A stretch of DNA of 64,000 nt, from the NCBI GenBank assembly GCA_021399435.1, contig JAJTUP010000041.1:186001-250000 (forward strand). Reading direction: 5' to 3'. Positions 33,765 through 45,061 of this stretch are shown one piece after another. The notes under the pieces were generated by a model. The model was not told the origin of the DNA. It searched no databases and worked only from the letters and a program-made list of their open reading frames with translations. The position numbers and the translations under genes were made by a program. The number at the start of each line of letters is the position of its first letter. Position 1 is the stretch's first letter. Source of the DNA: Diaporthe sp. PMI_573. Its lineage: Eukaryota; Ascomycota; Sordariomycetes; Diaporthales; Diaporthaceae.

Positions 33765-34446
33765 TCTTGTAATGATAGTGACGATGAAAAGTCGATATAG
33801 CCTACTAGTATAGGCAAAGAACACTTTCAGATGCAGATTGCGCTTGTTCTAGTAGGAGATGAAAACCCAAAGTCGACTTGGATCGGACATTTACCTCCTC
33901 ACAATCTACGTTACACTGCCGCCAGCAATCACGCAATTACCTACTGCCAATAGCTCCGCACAACAGTCGGGGTATTTCACAACTGTGGGGCTCCATGACA
34001 CCATCCCTTATATGTGTATAGGAACCTCAGTACGGAGGCCAAGCAACCAATCTTATCTTAATTGACCCGACCCCGGAGAACGCAACGTATCACAAGATAA
34101 CAAACACCCTGCTACATGGATATCTACTAAGCGCCGCTGCCTCTGTGAATAAGTTATTGCACGAGTCACTGTCATGCACTGTGGTCGCAAATGCTGCACA
34201 TCGTCCCACTTGGCAAAAGAATCCAGAAGTAGGCAACAAGAAATCCTGTTGCGGGCAGTACCATAACACATCTACTCATCTAGCTAGTGGGCAGTCGAGT
34301 CCCTCCAACAAACACTCATCCACTCTAGAATGTCTCAGCCGAAAACATGGCGGTCTGTCGTTTTTGCCAGGCTGACAAGGGGTGGTAATTAACACATTAC
34401 AAAGTCAGATTCCTCCGAACCGCATTTCGCCTACCTCAATACCTAA
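33765..34446. other. Intergenic, no gene seen
   Basis: Promoter side of the MFS permease; no domain or repeat noticed. Confidence 0.4.
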
Positions 34447-34926
34447 TTAATAAGACGGTGGATGTGAAATATGCTTCAACTTCACACCGATACCGCTCTG
34501 CTGCTCCACCCCTCTAAGGTGGTGACCGGGTAGAGGTATATATCGAGGGTGTCTGCGTTGTGTTTGTTGACTGTAGGATTGGTAGGGTGCCACCGTTTTG
34601 TAAGTGGACCGTGAATGGCTGATGGCGGACTGAACAGGAAGTGATGGTAGCTTCTGGCGGCACGGGCTGGACGGGAGTCGGAGGAAGACTGTTGCGATGA
34701 CTTTTCGGTCTGGTGCGTTGAGCTGGACTGGTGTCAAGTTGGTAGTGTAATGGCCCCTAATGGATACGCGGGGGCGGAGATGAGCTGAGAGGGCAGCCGG
34801 AACGCGAGACTTGTAATAGAGCGTCGGCAGCATAGCCCGCCGCCGCATACTGGCTATTTGAATCTCTTGTGGGAGCCTTGGTGTGATCTTTTGGCTTCCA
34901 AGCAACCTGTCATGTTTAGGAGTCAT
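34447..34926 (-). CDS. Hypothetical protein, 159 aa, doubtful
   Basis: An uninterrupted frame with a true ATG. It is rich in Arg, Ser, Pro and Tyr, with almost no acidic residues in the middle part, and could carry a mitochondrial-type presequence if translation began at the internal MRRRAMLPTLYY. No domain is recognised. The composition would also fit a chance frame in non-coding DNA, so it is reported only as possible. Confidence 0.2.
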   Translation of the reverse strand: MTPKHDRLLGSQKITPRLPQEIQIASMRRRAMLPTLYYKSRVPAALSAHLRPRVSIRGHYTTNLTPVQLNAPDRKVIATVFLRLPSSPCRQKLPSLPVQSAISHSRSTYKTVAPYQSYSQQTQRRHPRYIPLPGHHLRGVEQQSGIGVKLKHISHPPSY

Positions 34927-36077
34927 TAATAACAGTCCCCATCCTAAATTTGAACGTCACATGCTGAAAATGATCGATTTAGTTCAAACCCCATATTTAG
35001 CGAGGCTACATGGATGCCTATCCAATTATACTTCGTCTACTTTAGGATCTTCTGTTCTCTGACAAAAGAACTATCTACTTTTCCAATTATTAAATTGTTA
35101 TACCAGTAAACCTCTTAAAATATTTCCGAGAGAAAATTGTTACATACTTCATACCTAGATAGCTTTGCAACATATATTATTCGTATTGATAATGTGCCGC
35201 ATAAGCTTCCGGATTCCGTACACCATTATTCTACAACCGAGAGTACGGCTCCGGCTCGCAATATAGCATTCGAATCTATCCTTGATGGCAATACACGCCC
35301 GGCCCCGAGTTTTGACTTCGCGCGGAACTGAGTTCCAGCAAGGCAGGCCGCTCGCAGCAGCATCTTATTGGGGCTTCGACAGCTCTAGGCCCGCCAAACG
35401 CGGTCGAAGTCCTCGCAGGATCACACTCAACACTTGATACATTGTAGATTGGAGGGGGGGGGGGGGGTTGCTTCTCCACGCCGTGCAACAACAAGATGAT
35501 TTGGATGTCTCCATCCCCTACTTGGTTGTCACCTTTGGGAAATAGTTGTACGTCCTAGACCGAGCACCAGTAGAGCGTCAGTACCGGAGCGACACAGAGC
35601 GAATGAATTACGGTTGAAGGCAAGCAGTACAGGCAACGCAGCGCTCAGTCGCTAAAGGCTCGAACCCACTGGCTGCCTGCAGTAGGCGTTTCGGCGACGT
35701 GACAACGATGCTCAATCTCTAGGCTGAAAGTGACAATGTCTATTTTACCGTCATAATTATGAGAACAAATTTGATATCTTTAGGTAATAAAGCGGGAGCT
35801 AGGGGTACCATATTTTAGTTATATAGAATATGATAGCCTATGAGTCAGGTACTGATTCCACATACCAACAGGTCCTGCCCCGATCTCGACCAATCACTAG
35901 TGGAGAAATGTCTTAGGTAAGTAGGATCACAAATCAAATAATCATTACCTCGGACATACAATTCCTGTACAGCTTTCGTGACTCATCCTCTATATAAGGC
36001 GAGACTTACTTCTAAGTCTTGTACGAAACGTAAGCCTCATCTCTTGAGGTTTGCATCCCCACCCAAGACTACTTATC
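34927..36077. other. Intergenic, with a 14-G run at 35454-35467
   Basis: No gene seen. A homopolymer of 14 G lies at 35454-35467. The last 100 bp include TATATAAGG (about 35992-36000), a TATA box at a suitable distance from the acetyltransferase ATG at 36078. Confidence 0.45.
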
Positions 36078-36767
36078 ATGGCCTCTGACTACTCGTATAC
36101 CTTCTTTCGCGTTTCGCAGACGAACCAAGTAAAGACTTCGGCTGTTCAGTATCGCAATCTTCGCCTCAATGCCCTCAAAACATCTCCCGACTCATTTTCA
36201 TCGACATACGACATCGAATCCGCCTTTGGCGACGAAGTTTGGGAACAACGTCTTTGTGAGAAGGGAAAACAAACCTTTATTTGCGCCGCGTCCCATGTCA
36301 CTTCCGGCGACACCGAATGGGTTGGGCAAGTTACGCTACGAGGCCCTCTGAACCGGTCTGATTACGACTTGCCAAGGGAGTCGGGTCAGCCGCCCGCGGG
36401 CCAAGACGTGCATACAGAGCTCTGGCAAATGTTGAGCTTATTCAATCTTCCGGAACATCGGGGACGCGGCTTGGGGAAAAGGCTGTGCCAGGAGGCGCTG
36501 CTCTACCTGGAGAAAGAGAGACCTGCTTCAAGTGTTCTTGTGCGACTCATGGTGAAGCCGCAGAATACGGCCACTGTGCATCTATACCAGAGTCTCGGAT
36601 TCGAGGATGTTGGCCGGTGCACACTTGCGGAAGCTCTTGTGGCAAATGGCGATGTCAAGCTCCTGCCCGACGATTATTCCACTCGAAACGAGTATACTAC
36701 TCGTGTAGGATTGATCATGACGCGTCGGATATCGTGCCGGGCAGGGCAGGCTGAGGATGAGAAATAG
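36078..36767 (+). CDS. GNAT-family N-acetyltransferase, 229 aa, single exon
   Basis: It starts MASDYSYTFFRVSQ; the upstream frame opens with TTG. The opening beta strand plus YRNLRLNALKTSPDSFSSTY is typical of GNAT motif C. The acetyl-CoA pyrophosphate loop is seen in HRGRGLGKRLCQEAL (R-x-x-G-x-G), and motif B in VKPQNTATVHLYQSLGFEDV. It would transfer an acetyl group from acetyl-CoA to an amine. The substrate is unknown; fungal homologues of this type are mostly uncharacterised. It lies between two MFS permeases and 6 kb from the NRPS-like gene, so a tailoring role in a metabolite cluster is possible but unproven. Confidence 0.85.
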   Translation: MASDYSYTFFRVSQTNQVKTSAVQYRNLRLNALKTSPDSFSSTYDIESAFGDEVWEQRLCEKGKQTFICAASHVTSGDTEWVGQVTLRGPLNRSDYDLPRESGQPPAGQDVHTELWQMLSLFNLPEHRGRGLGKRLCQEALLYLEKERPASSVLVRLMVKPQNTATVHLYQSLGFEDVGRCTLAEALVANGDVKLLPDDYSTRNEYTTRVGLIMTRRISCRAGQAEDEK

Positions 36768-37258
36768 CCTGACCACCATGGCCCATTATCACAGCTGAGG
36801 AGACGTCCCCTTGTTGCGCCCGTCTTTCTGTTTTCTGAGCACACAACTGGCACACACTCCACCAAACATCGCATCCACAATGGCAGTATACGTCAACTCT
36901 CTTCTGTCTACCCAAGCAGTTCAGAGCTCGAAAAAAAGATAGGGGACGAGGCGAGGCATTCAAAATGGATATCAAACAAATTAATATATTCTCCCTGATA
37001 GTCGGCTGCCAACAGGACCTTCTCAGCATCCACTTTCATATAAAGGACTGGTGTTTTTTGTCAATTTGACATGTTCCCGGCACTACGACAATTTCACTTC
37101 CACATAAATTCCCTGTCCCAGGTTACATTTTTTACTTCCGTTTAAAAACTTGACATATGCTACACACCGTCATTGCGCCCAGTTGTACCTATCAAGCGGC
37201 CATGGGAGACCTTTCCCAAGAGTTTGCCGTCCTCACAATTATTGGAACGGTAACCTTT
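36768..37258. other. Short convergent intergenic region
   Basis: Between the stops of the acetyltransferase and the second MFS permease, which point toward each other. Nothing recognised. Confidence 0.4.
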
Positions 37259-39200
37259 TCACAGGCTCTGCTTCTCTGGAACGATGGAAGCCTTGTCTCC
37301 ATGCCCGAATTCTCGCACGTCATTGTTGTTAGGCACGTGGGCCATTTCAATCGCCCCACCGTTGTTTGCCTTTCTGCCAGCTTCCCACTTAAGACGGTAG
37401 TGAATGGCAAAGAAGATCAACGTTGCTGTAATCGTGAATCCAAGGTACAATTTTGATCCGATTTTCCAGTTCGGCGCGTCGACGGCGGGAAAGGCAGCGA
37501 TGGGGATGAAAGCGCTCATCACATAAGCCAAGACCGTACCTGATGCGAAGAGCATGGTACGTACTTGAGGCTCTTGCTGCAGGTTCTCGGTCGCCCATGC
37601 CATGAGAATGATCATGGAGACACTTGATGGGTGTTAGCATGGAAGAAACGCTCAAGGCGGGCGAAATCAGGAGGAGGAGAGTGACAACGTACGCTCCGAC
37701 GTAGTTGAGGAAATACCCAGCAAAATGAATGGCACGTGTGTCTGGTCGGATGATGAGTATCACCAGCGACGTTATGTTGATTGCAGAGTGAAGGAGCAAA
37801 AAGGGAAGTCTTTTGCGGAAGTAATCGCTGGCACCACTGAAGAGGACCTCGGCTACCAGCTGCACGGCTTGGCCAGCGATGGGTATGTAGTTGAGCAAGG
37901 CGACGGAATAGGTCTTGGTGCCATCCGGGTTCTTTAGTGATTTCAGCCAGAGGTTGAAGTAATTGGACGGCACCGTGTTGCCCGCGAGCGGCCAAGCAAT
38001 ACCAAATGCCCATAGCTGCCAGAAAGTGAAGCAACGGCAAAAGTCTTTGAAGGTGATCCCGATTTGTGGCTTGCGGCTTACTCGGCGGGCGCGCGCCAAT
38101 GCGATCTCGATGTGTCGTGGTTTGAGGTAGAATTTGGCAAGTGGGTTTGGACGCTCGGGCTGTGCACGAGCAGGTAATCAGCACCAAGAGACGAGAAAGA
38201 AACGCGAATACTACGTACATAGCCCGGAAGGAGGAAGAAAGCAGCGAGGGCCACTGCAATGGTGCAAACACCCTAACACGCCTTAATATTAGCAAGACTT
38301 TCGAGAATGCGCACAGAAATAACCTCACGTTGATGATAAAGGCCCATCGCCAGCCTGCACGGCCTTCGGCACCGTGAAGAGTTGTGGCAAGGGCGCCTTG
38401 GGTAGCGCCTGAGAGCATGGCACCAGCAGGTTGAGCGATGTTGTAAAGGCTCATACGCAGGCCGACTTCATGAGGGAGATACCACTGGCTAATGATGGTG
38501 TAGTATGCTGGCCATGTCGTCCCTTCGAAGAAGCCTATGAGGAAACGGAGCCCATAGACTTGGTGAGACGTTTTGGCCACGGATAGACAACATGTGAAGA
38601 TGCCCCACAGCAGCTGGAAACTCTTAGCACCGGTGAATTCATGGCACCTGTACGGTCCTCATAGCGGTCAGACTTACTTCGCATGCTGGGAGCCATTTCG
38701 ATGGCCCTATGTGGGACACTATGATACAGGACGGCCAGAGCATAATGATGTACCCGACGCTATCTGTGTGAGTTTGATGAAAGGGAAAACAGAAGTTCTG
38801 CATTGGAAGACGACTAGCTCACTTGAAGAATGTTGTGAAGTAATTCAGCTCGTTGCCATAAAGCTTGAGATCCTCTTGCATGCCTGAGACGTAGGCATTG
38901 TTCTTGGTGTTCGGTCAGATGGCGCGCTGAGAGGGAGCCAAAGCGGGGCGTACAATATTGGTTTGATCAATGTACTTGAACATGTAGCCGAGGAAGCCGA
39001 TGGTCAAGAAAAATACATCTAGACGCCATACCTGCTGTATCGTGAGTTGTTTTTCATAGTAACATCATCTGAGTACTTACAAATGCTCGCTCTTCCTTTG
39101 GATCGACGTCCTGGAATTGACCATCGGCAGATTCATCTGACAGTCCTTTGGTCACCGATTTCTCAGCAACCTGGACGAAATCATCCGTCTGGGACCCCAT
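37259..39200 (-). CDS. MFS permease, anion:cation symporter type, second copy, 509 aa, 8 exons
   Basis: Exons on the minus strand: 39200..39081, 39031..38954, 38902..38823, 38759..38678, 38613..38329, 38272..38219, 38159..37693 and 37622..37259 (1530 nt, in frame). It begins MGSQTDDFVQV. Family marks are WRLDVFFLTIGFLGYMFKYI followed by DQTNINNAYVSGMQEDLKLY across an intron. Also seen are RFLIGFFEGTTWPAYYTIIS with WYLPHEVGLR, and NYVGAVSMIILMAWATENLQ near the end. It is the same broad transporter class as the permease at 32-33.8 kb but clearly diverged, nearer the vitamin/Seo1-type branch by eye. Substrate unknown. Confidence 0.82.
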
Positions 39201-40413
39201 TGCGATTAATGAGATATTTTCTAGCAACTCTTGTGACTATCTCAAAGCGATTCAAAGTTCAAAGCTTGAGATAGGCACAATGAATACAACCGCAGGCGTT
39301 ATATATACATCGTTCTGCGATCGAAGCCAAAATGGCTGGGTTGTGGGGCATACTTCTGTTTCTACGATGTTATCAACGCGGAGGAAAACTACGTGCTCGA
39401 GGGGGACTTACGCCAAGCCGAAAGGGCCCAAGATGCTTATGTACCCAGCTCCGGCGGAGATAGCTCATTAATTGGTTAGGAAATGAAATGCTCTTCCTCG
39501 TCTTCGCTGCTATTGTCTCACACACTGACACGCTTCCGGCAAAGAATCACCTCTGATCTCCTTGCATGCAACAAGAATCATGCTTCATTGTGTTGAATTG
39601 AGCTGAAGTGTGAGCATCAATACCGCGATGTGGTTTCGCAATGTTGGTGATCACTGATAACACGTCCTGCACTTGTGTCGCCATCGGCAGGGTTGCACAC
39701 GCAATGATGGCCCAACCAGGACAAACTCCGTGGGTTAATTCCATTCCTTCGAAGATGCACCATTGTCGTTCAGCTTCTGCAATCCGAAGAATGGGCTCCA
39801 AAGTTGGTTTAAAGAGGCTCAAGCGACTGGTAGGGCATTATTCCAACGGTTATGTCTAGTGATAATTTACCACAGAGGTTGAGACCTCAAGAGGTGTTCG
39901 TCTGCTGAAATTAATTGCCAGGGATGACAGTGGGCATCGCTTCAATTCGATGTTAGGTTGGGACGAATTAAACTTGCAGAGCAAGTGCTGCGCAGTCTCT
40001 ACTCAGTACAAGACGGAACAGTAGGTGGTTTCGTTTTAACCCGCGAACATGCTCCCATAGAGATGTAGGCAGTTGCTTCACACAGTGGTAAACGATCAAA
40101 CGCCCAGCGTCAGATATATGCAATTCTGCCTAAACCCCCTCTTATTAAAGGAAAATCGTTTGAAACCGCTTGGCTGGGTTTTGAAGCATTCTAATCTTGC
40201 TTGGTAATAAGAGTAAACTGCCGAGAAAGAAAAAGGATCTAACATTACTTGCATACGTAATATCAACCCACAGGGAAGTAAGGCCTCTCAATTTTTAAAT
40301 CAAAGCACGAAAGCATTTGAAATGAAAGCTATTAAGGCTTTGGGTATCTATAGTTTTTAACTTCTGTAAATCGTCCTCCACATATCGTCCCCAATTTGTT
40401 ATTAGAACGCAGG
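39201..40413. other. Intergenic, no gene seen
   Basis: This is the promoter side of the second MFS permease and the 3' flank of the acidic protein gene. Open frames here are short, and none has a domain. Confidence 0.4.
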
Positions 40414-41100
40414 CTACATGGGCATCGAGCCGGCAGGACACGCAGCGTTGCATGTACACGATCCATCCGCATTCGTGACACCCATACCCATTGCTATCTG
40501 GCCGGACGGCCCCTCGATGATAGCTGCAGGAGATGTCGATCCGCTTCCCACTGGTGGCTGAACCTCGGCCTCCTCTTGTCCCACTGACGCCTCAGCTTCG
40601 GCACCAACCGCTTCTTGTTCCTCTGATTCCTCCTCTTGCTCTCCTTCTTCCGCTACAGCTTCTGCTTGGCCTGCTTCCGGCTCCTCTTCCTCCTCTTCTT
40701 CCTCAGCTGCCTCGGGCTCCTCCTCTTCTTCCTCATCCTCCTCCTCTTCTTCCTCCTCACTTTCGCTCTCGCTCTCACTCTCGCTCTCACTCTCGCTTTC
40801 ACTCTCACTCTCACTCTCTTCTTCTTCTTCTTCCTCCTCCTCCTCCTCCTCTTCCACCTCTGCCTCTTCTTCCTCTTCTGCCTCTGGTTCTGCCTCTGCG
40901 GCTAAGGTCCCATTGGTAGTTGCAGGCACTGATGGGGGCACGGCCTCTTGACGCTTGGGAGTTTTGGCACTTCCCGTGATAACATCGACTCTTCTGTTGT
41001 TGGGTGTGAACGACCGACGACTAGATCTCTCTCGGGGCACATTCTGGGCGTATATTATAGTCGCGATGGTGGCGGCGAGGACCAGTGAACTGGACTTCAT
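40414..41100 (-). CDS. Secreted Glu/Ser-repeat protein, extremely acidic, 228 aa, single exon
   Basis: It starts MKSSSLVLAATIATIIYAQN with a clear signal peptide; the longer frame to 41160 runs through leader sequence. Residues about 70-180 are a low-complexity acid tract: long Glu runs, a block of about ten Ser-Glu dipeptides, then Glu/Pro/Ala/Gln blocks. The C-terminus is different and ends CTCNAACPAGSMPM with three cysteines. The DNA behind the tract is a GAG/AGC-type trinucleotide repeat (about 40660-40905) and would be prone to length change. No domain is recognised; cation binding or a cell-wall role would be guesses. A pogo-like transposon ends 73 bp upstream of its ATG. Confidence 0.7.
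   Translation of the reverse strand: MKSSSLVLAATIATIIYAQNVPRERSSRRSFTPNNRRVDVITGSAKTPKRQEAVPPSVPATTNGTLAAEAEPEAEEEEEAEVEEEEEEEEEEEEESESESESESESESESESESEEEEEEEDEEEEEEPEAAEEEEEEEEPEAGQAEAVAEEGEQEEESEEQEAVGAEAEASVGQEEAEVQPPVGSGSTSPAAIIEGPSGQIAMGMGVTNADGSCTCNAACPAGSMPM
40660..40905. repeat. Trinucleotide/hexanucleotide coding repeat (Glu, Ser-Glu)
   Basis: CTCCTCTTC- and TCGCTCTCACTC-type repeats on the plus strand encode the poly-Glu and Ser-Glu tract of the secreted acidic protein. The strand is almost pure pyrimidine. Confidence 0.85.
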
Positions 41101-41173
41101 GTTGTGTTTGAAAGAAAATGAAATTTGCGAAGGAGTGTTTAGCAGGAGTATCAATCTCAACCGCGGTTAATTA

Positions 41174-43023
41174 ACGTCCCCGGCCCGGCTTCCGCCCCCC
41201 CCCTGATTCCGCCCCCCCCACATCCGCGTTCACGCGTGTACGCGTCTGCCCCCACCCTATATAAACTCAACCATATCTTTCCGAGAGAATTTTTTCTGGT
41301 CACCAAACTTCTTCCAAGCATCAACCTAGTCATCATGAAGCCCTATGGGGAAGCCGAGATCCATGACGCCCTTGTTGCGTGCAGGGATGGAATGCCCGTC
41401 AAGCAGGCTTGCAGGACCTGGCATATCCCCCGTTCCACACTTCGCGATCGCCTCGCCGGCGCGCAAAGTCAGCGCGTTTCTCACGAACCTCAGAGGCCTC
41501 TTTCTGATGATCAGGAGGATCGATTGGCCCTATTCCTTATCAACCAAAGCAGCTTGGGCCATGCGTTAACTCGCTGGGAAACGAGGGCTCTGGCAGCCCG
41601 AATGGCCTCGTCGGGGAAGGAGGTCGCTCCTCTCGGAAGGAAGTGGCTGAGGGCCTTTTTCCTTCGTCACCCTATCCTCCAAAGCCGTAAGTACCAGCGC
41701 GTTGAGGCTAAACGGCTAAGGGCAGCTACCAAAAAGAACGTTGGGTTGTGGTTTGACTTCATGCAGTTGCCTATCGTGAAGGCAATTAAGCCGGCCAACC
41801 GATGGAATGCCGACGAGGGCGGGCTGATGGAGGGCAAGTCCGAGAAGGCGCTCACGATCGGCTATTCGGAAGGAAGCCAGCTTCTTCAGAAGGACTTTAA
41901 TTCGAGAGCGTGGACCTCCTTCCTTGAGTGTATCTCCGCCACGGGCAAGTTCCTCGTCCCACTCGTTATTTTTAAGGGACTCAGCATTCAGCAGCAGTGG
42001 TTTCCTATCGCCCTTGAAGATCACGAGGGCTGGCAGTTCACGGCGACGAAGAAGGGGTGGATGGAGGAACCTATCGCTATCCACTGGCTTCGGAAGGTCT
42101 TCCTTCCTCAAACAGTACCAGAGGACCCATTAGAATGGCGCCTTCTCGTGATCGATGGGCACCATACACATACAACGGTCGAGTTTATGTGGGAATGCTT
42201 CTCGAATAAGGTGTATATCGTTTTTTTGCCCGCCCATACTTCGCATATGCTGCAACCGCTCGATGTGGCGATCTTCGGCCCTCTAAAGCTCGCATTTAAG
42301 AAGCATCTCGATCACCAGGGAGGGCATGATTCGTCAACAGTCGTGGCAAAGAAACGGTTTCTTTATTGCTATCACAAGGCTCGAATTGACACTTTGACGG
42401 AAGCAAATATACGTTCTGGCTGGCGGGCGACTGGTCTCTGGCCAGTGTCTAAGCATAGGGCACTCGGAAGCCACTTTATCGCCGATAATCGCGAGAAGGA
42501 AGCGAGATCGTTGGAATCTGGCGGTACCAATAGCTCCAGCAGCCATTTCTGCACTGATAAGTGTTTTTGTCGGCCTCGAGGGACCATTTTTGCGACCCCT
42601 AAGCGATCTCAAGACCTAAGGGGTATGGTGGCTCGGTATGCCCGTCAGAAGAATCTCAGCCCCACATCACGACTCCTCTTCAGGAAAATCCTCAAAAGTT
42701 GGGACCAGATAGACGTCGATCTGACGATGTCCTCACAAAAAGCCCGAGAGTTGGAAGCCCAGATTGAAGCCAGTAGGGTAGTCCGAAGGAAGAAGGTTCA
42801 ACTTGACCCGAATGAACTTTTCGCCGATATCGAGGCCATTCGGAGGACTCAGATTGAAGCGGGGGTGGTATCAGAAGAAAGCGACGCTTCAGAAGAGTCG
42901 GAAACACCATCGGAAGCGAGGTCAACTATCGTGGTGGCGGCGTCGTCGGCGACGAGGCGAAGGGGGCGGTCGTGAGGGAAGGGGGCGGAATCAGGGGGGG
43001 GGCGGAAGCCGGGCCGGGGACGT
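41174..43023 (+). mobile_element. Complete pogo-like (Tc1/mariner superfamily) DNA transposon, 1850 bp
   Basis: Perfect 43-bp terminal inverted repeats (41174-41216 and 42981-43023) begin ACGTCCCCGGCCCGG and contain a nine-C run. TA duplications flank them at 41172-41173 and 43024-43025. The element holds one intact transposase gene with a TATATAAA box at about 41262. Perfect TIRs and an open transposase suggest a recent insertion that may still be mobile. Confidence 0.93.
41335..42975 (+). CDS. Pogo-like transposase with DDE catalytic triad, 546 aa
   Basis: It starts MKPYGEAEIHDALVACRDG. The N-terminal HTH (about 1-45, pipsqueak/psq type) shows VKQACRTWHIPRSTLRDRL. A second HTH (CENP-B/Tc5 type, about 60-120) includes GRKWLRAFFLRHP. 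The DDE domain follows, with Asp160 in RWNADEGG, Asp274 in LLVIDGHHTHTT and Asp310 in HMLQPLDVAIF; 35 residues separate the last two. The C-terminus is charged with a late Ser/Glu stretch. The frame could be read from a GTG at 41236, but the ATG at 41335 is the natural start. The stop lies 5 bp before the right TIR. No frameshift or stop is seen, so the enzyme looks functional. Confidence 0.92.
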   Translation: MKPYGEAEIHDALVACRDGMPVKQACRTWHIPRSTLRDRLAGAQSQRVSHEPQRPLSDDQEDRLALFLINQSSLGHALTRWETRALAARMASSGKEVAPLGRKWLRAFFLRHPILQSRKYQRVEAKRLRAATKKNVGLWFDFMQLPIVKAIKPANRWNADEGGLMEGKSEKALTIGYSEGSQLLQKDFNSRAWTSFLECISATGKFLVPLVIFKGLSIQQQWFPIALEDHEGWQFTATKKGWMEEPIAIHWLRKVFLPQTVPEDPLEWRLLVIDGHHTHTTVEFMWECFSNKVYIVFLPAHTSHMLQPLDVAIFGPLKLAFKKHLDHQGGHDSSTVVAKKRFLYCYHKARIDTLTEANIRSGWRATGLWPVSKHRALGSHFIADNREKEARSLESGGTNSSSSHFCTDKCFCRPRGTIFATPKRSQDLRGMVARYARQKNLSPTSRLLFRKILKSWDQIDVDLTMSSQKARELEAQIEASRVVRRKKVQLDPNELFADIEAIRRTQIEAGVVSEESDASEESETPSEARSTIVVAASSATRRRGRS

Positions 43024-43025
43024 TA

Positions 43026-45061
43026 GAAAGAGAACTGGCGTAGCGACAGCTGCATTGTTTGCATATCGACCGTGGACCCATAAACTGGACCTGTGGAGAT
43101 TATTAGTATATAAAGAAATCTGGTTCAAACAGCCTGCACTATTTTAACAGCGCGCCACACTTGGCCTGTACGTGTCGCGCTGCGCGATCGGCGTTTACGG
43201 AGTGCGTTTCAGACAGACTGTGTCTCAGTCGGCGCGGCGATCCACCCTCTTGGCTGGCGCCGCGCCGGGTGACACCGAAAACAGCAAATCAGGCCTCGGG
43301 CAATTTCTGGTAGCCCACTCTTAACCGTACCTCGAAAACATCGCTTACTGCTTGGCTGCCGCCTAGGGGAAATGCTACACTGCCGAGCCACTGACCATCT
43401 CGGTGAGGCTGGACGGGCCAACTCCGGAGCAGAACTTTTATGGGTTCGGGCATGGTTCGACATTCTGTCGGGCGGTGGAGAGGAAGGGCGATCAAAGATC
43501 ACGGCCGGGTTGTCACGGCCTTTTGTTTCAAAGGCGTCGGCCGTCGGCCGACGGTTGCACTGCCGTGGATTGCAAAAGTTCGGCTTTGTTTAAAACCCTC
43601 CCCAAAAGCTCAAGACAAATGACATCGCGCCCGATTCCACAATTGGCTTGCAGTATCAACTTAGCACATTCGCCGTCACAAAAGCATCGGACTCAGCAGC
43701 GAAAAGCCCTCGACTTATTGCGCACCCATGTTATTCAGGAACAGAGATCATACGGTGCAGAATCCATGGATGCCTTGAGACCGTTCAACCCCCATTCAGT
43801 CCCAATTCCACTTTCTTTATGACCACCGGACGGAGCTATTGATGATATATCAAAGTGAGTGTTGCCTGCTTGTCTCTCCTTGGCAATACGAGTAGCCTTT
43901 CAGATATCATTCGACCACATAGAGGCGAAGCCCTATGGTTGTGTGGCTGGCGCGACTAATCACATTCTCTTCGTTCTGTAAGGGAACGAACTTATAAATG
44001 GAGTTAGGAGGCACGGCGCCGCATGAGGTGTACATGCCATCATCTGACCAATTTCATCTGGATGAAATAGTCTTCGATGGTTTCGACGACAGCTCTCTGG
44101 ATTATCTTGATCTTCCGTCGGGAGGTGGCCCAGTGTGAGATATGTCGATAGGAAAACCGATGAATTACGTATCATGAAATGGGAGTCATTCTCTAGGAAA
44201 TTGACATTGAATCGGTGACTGACGATACTTTTGGTGCTGCACTCTACTGATGGTAGTGCACGACATGCCTGACCATAGCAGCAATTACACCGTGGTTTGC
44301 AGGACTCCTTCATATAGGATATGACCAGGACTGTACATTGAAAAGCTGAGTAAGAGGGTAATTTAGAGAATTGACACATGCGTATAGGCAGACATGGGAA
44401 GACAGTTAGGTGACGTGAACACCACCCTTAAGATTGACCATAATAAGATATGAGTATAGTGCGAAATATTAGCATCTAACAGAACACTGGTTTGCAGAAG
44501 TAGATTGGAAAGTCACCGTTTAAAGCCTTGCATAGCGAATCTCACTGTTATCGTCGATAAGACACATTGTTCCTTGTCCTTATAGGACACTCATTGCCGT
44601 TCCAGCTTAGTAGAGGAACTCAAAGAATACAAATAGTCCATACCAGCGTTTACGGTTCAATGGTTGTCTGGATAATACTAAATCATGGATTCCACTCCGG
44701 GAGACCTCACAACAATGGGGAATAGTTATGACTAAATATGTTTTTATGCCTTGATTAGACTGCGGCGGCACATTCTAACGCCTTTGTCCTTTGGCTGGCT
44801 TTAACCTTGTTGTTGTATTTGACTGCTCTGTTGTTTATTTTGTCACAGACAATGCCTTTGTTATTCTTTTCCTATGTACTTATAATTTTCATTACCGAGG
44901 AAATGATATTTTGGACCATAAATAACGTCGAGTGTGTGTTCAGCAGGTATGAAATTTTATCTCTTTACATCTCCACCCATTTTCAGAACAGATCGGGAAG
45001 AGCGCACAACCAGGGAAAGGTTTCAGCATACGTAACCGGATTACAGAAAGTCAGTATCAAG
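43026..45061. other. 2 kb stretch with no supportable gene
   Basis: Right flank of the transposon and 5' flank of an F-box-like gene. Frames at 43209-43842 lack domains. The open frame upstream of 45062 is a hydrophobic leader opening at 44807 without ATG and is treated as 5' UTR. Confidence 0.4.

Noticed and set aside
35640..35690. A possible tRNA, from GGCTCGAACCC resembling a B box
   Set aside because: No matching A box and no acceptor-stem pairing at the right distance.
40533..40919. Pro/Leu-rich plus-strand frames over the acidic protein gene
   Set aside because: Antisense readings of the poly-Glu/Ser-Glu repeat. The minus frame has the signal peptide and a natural end.
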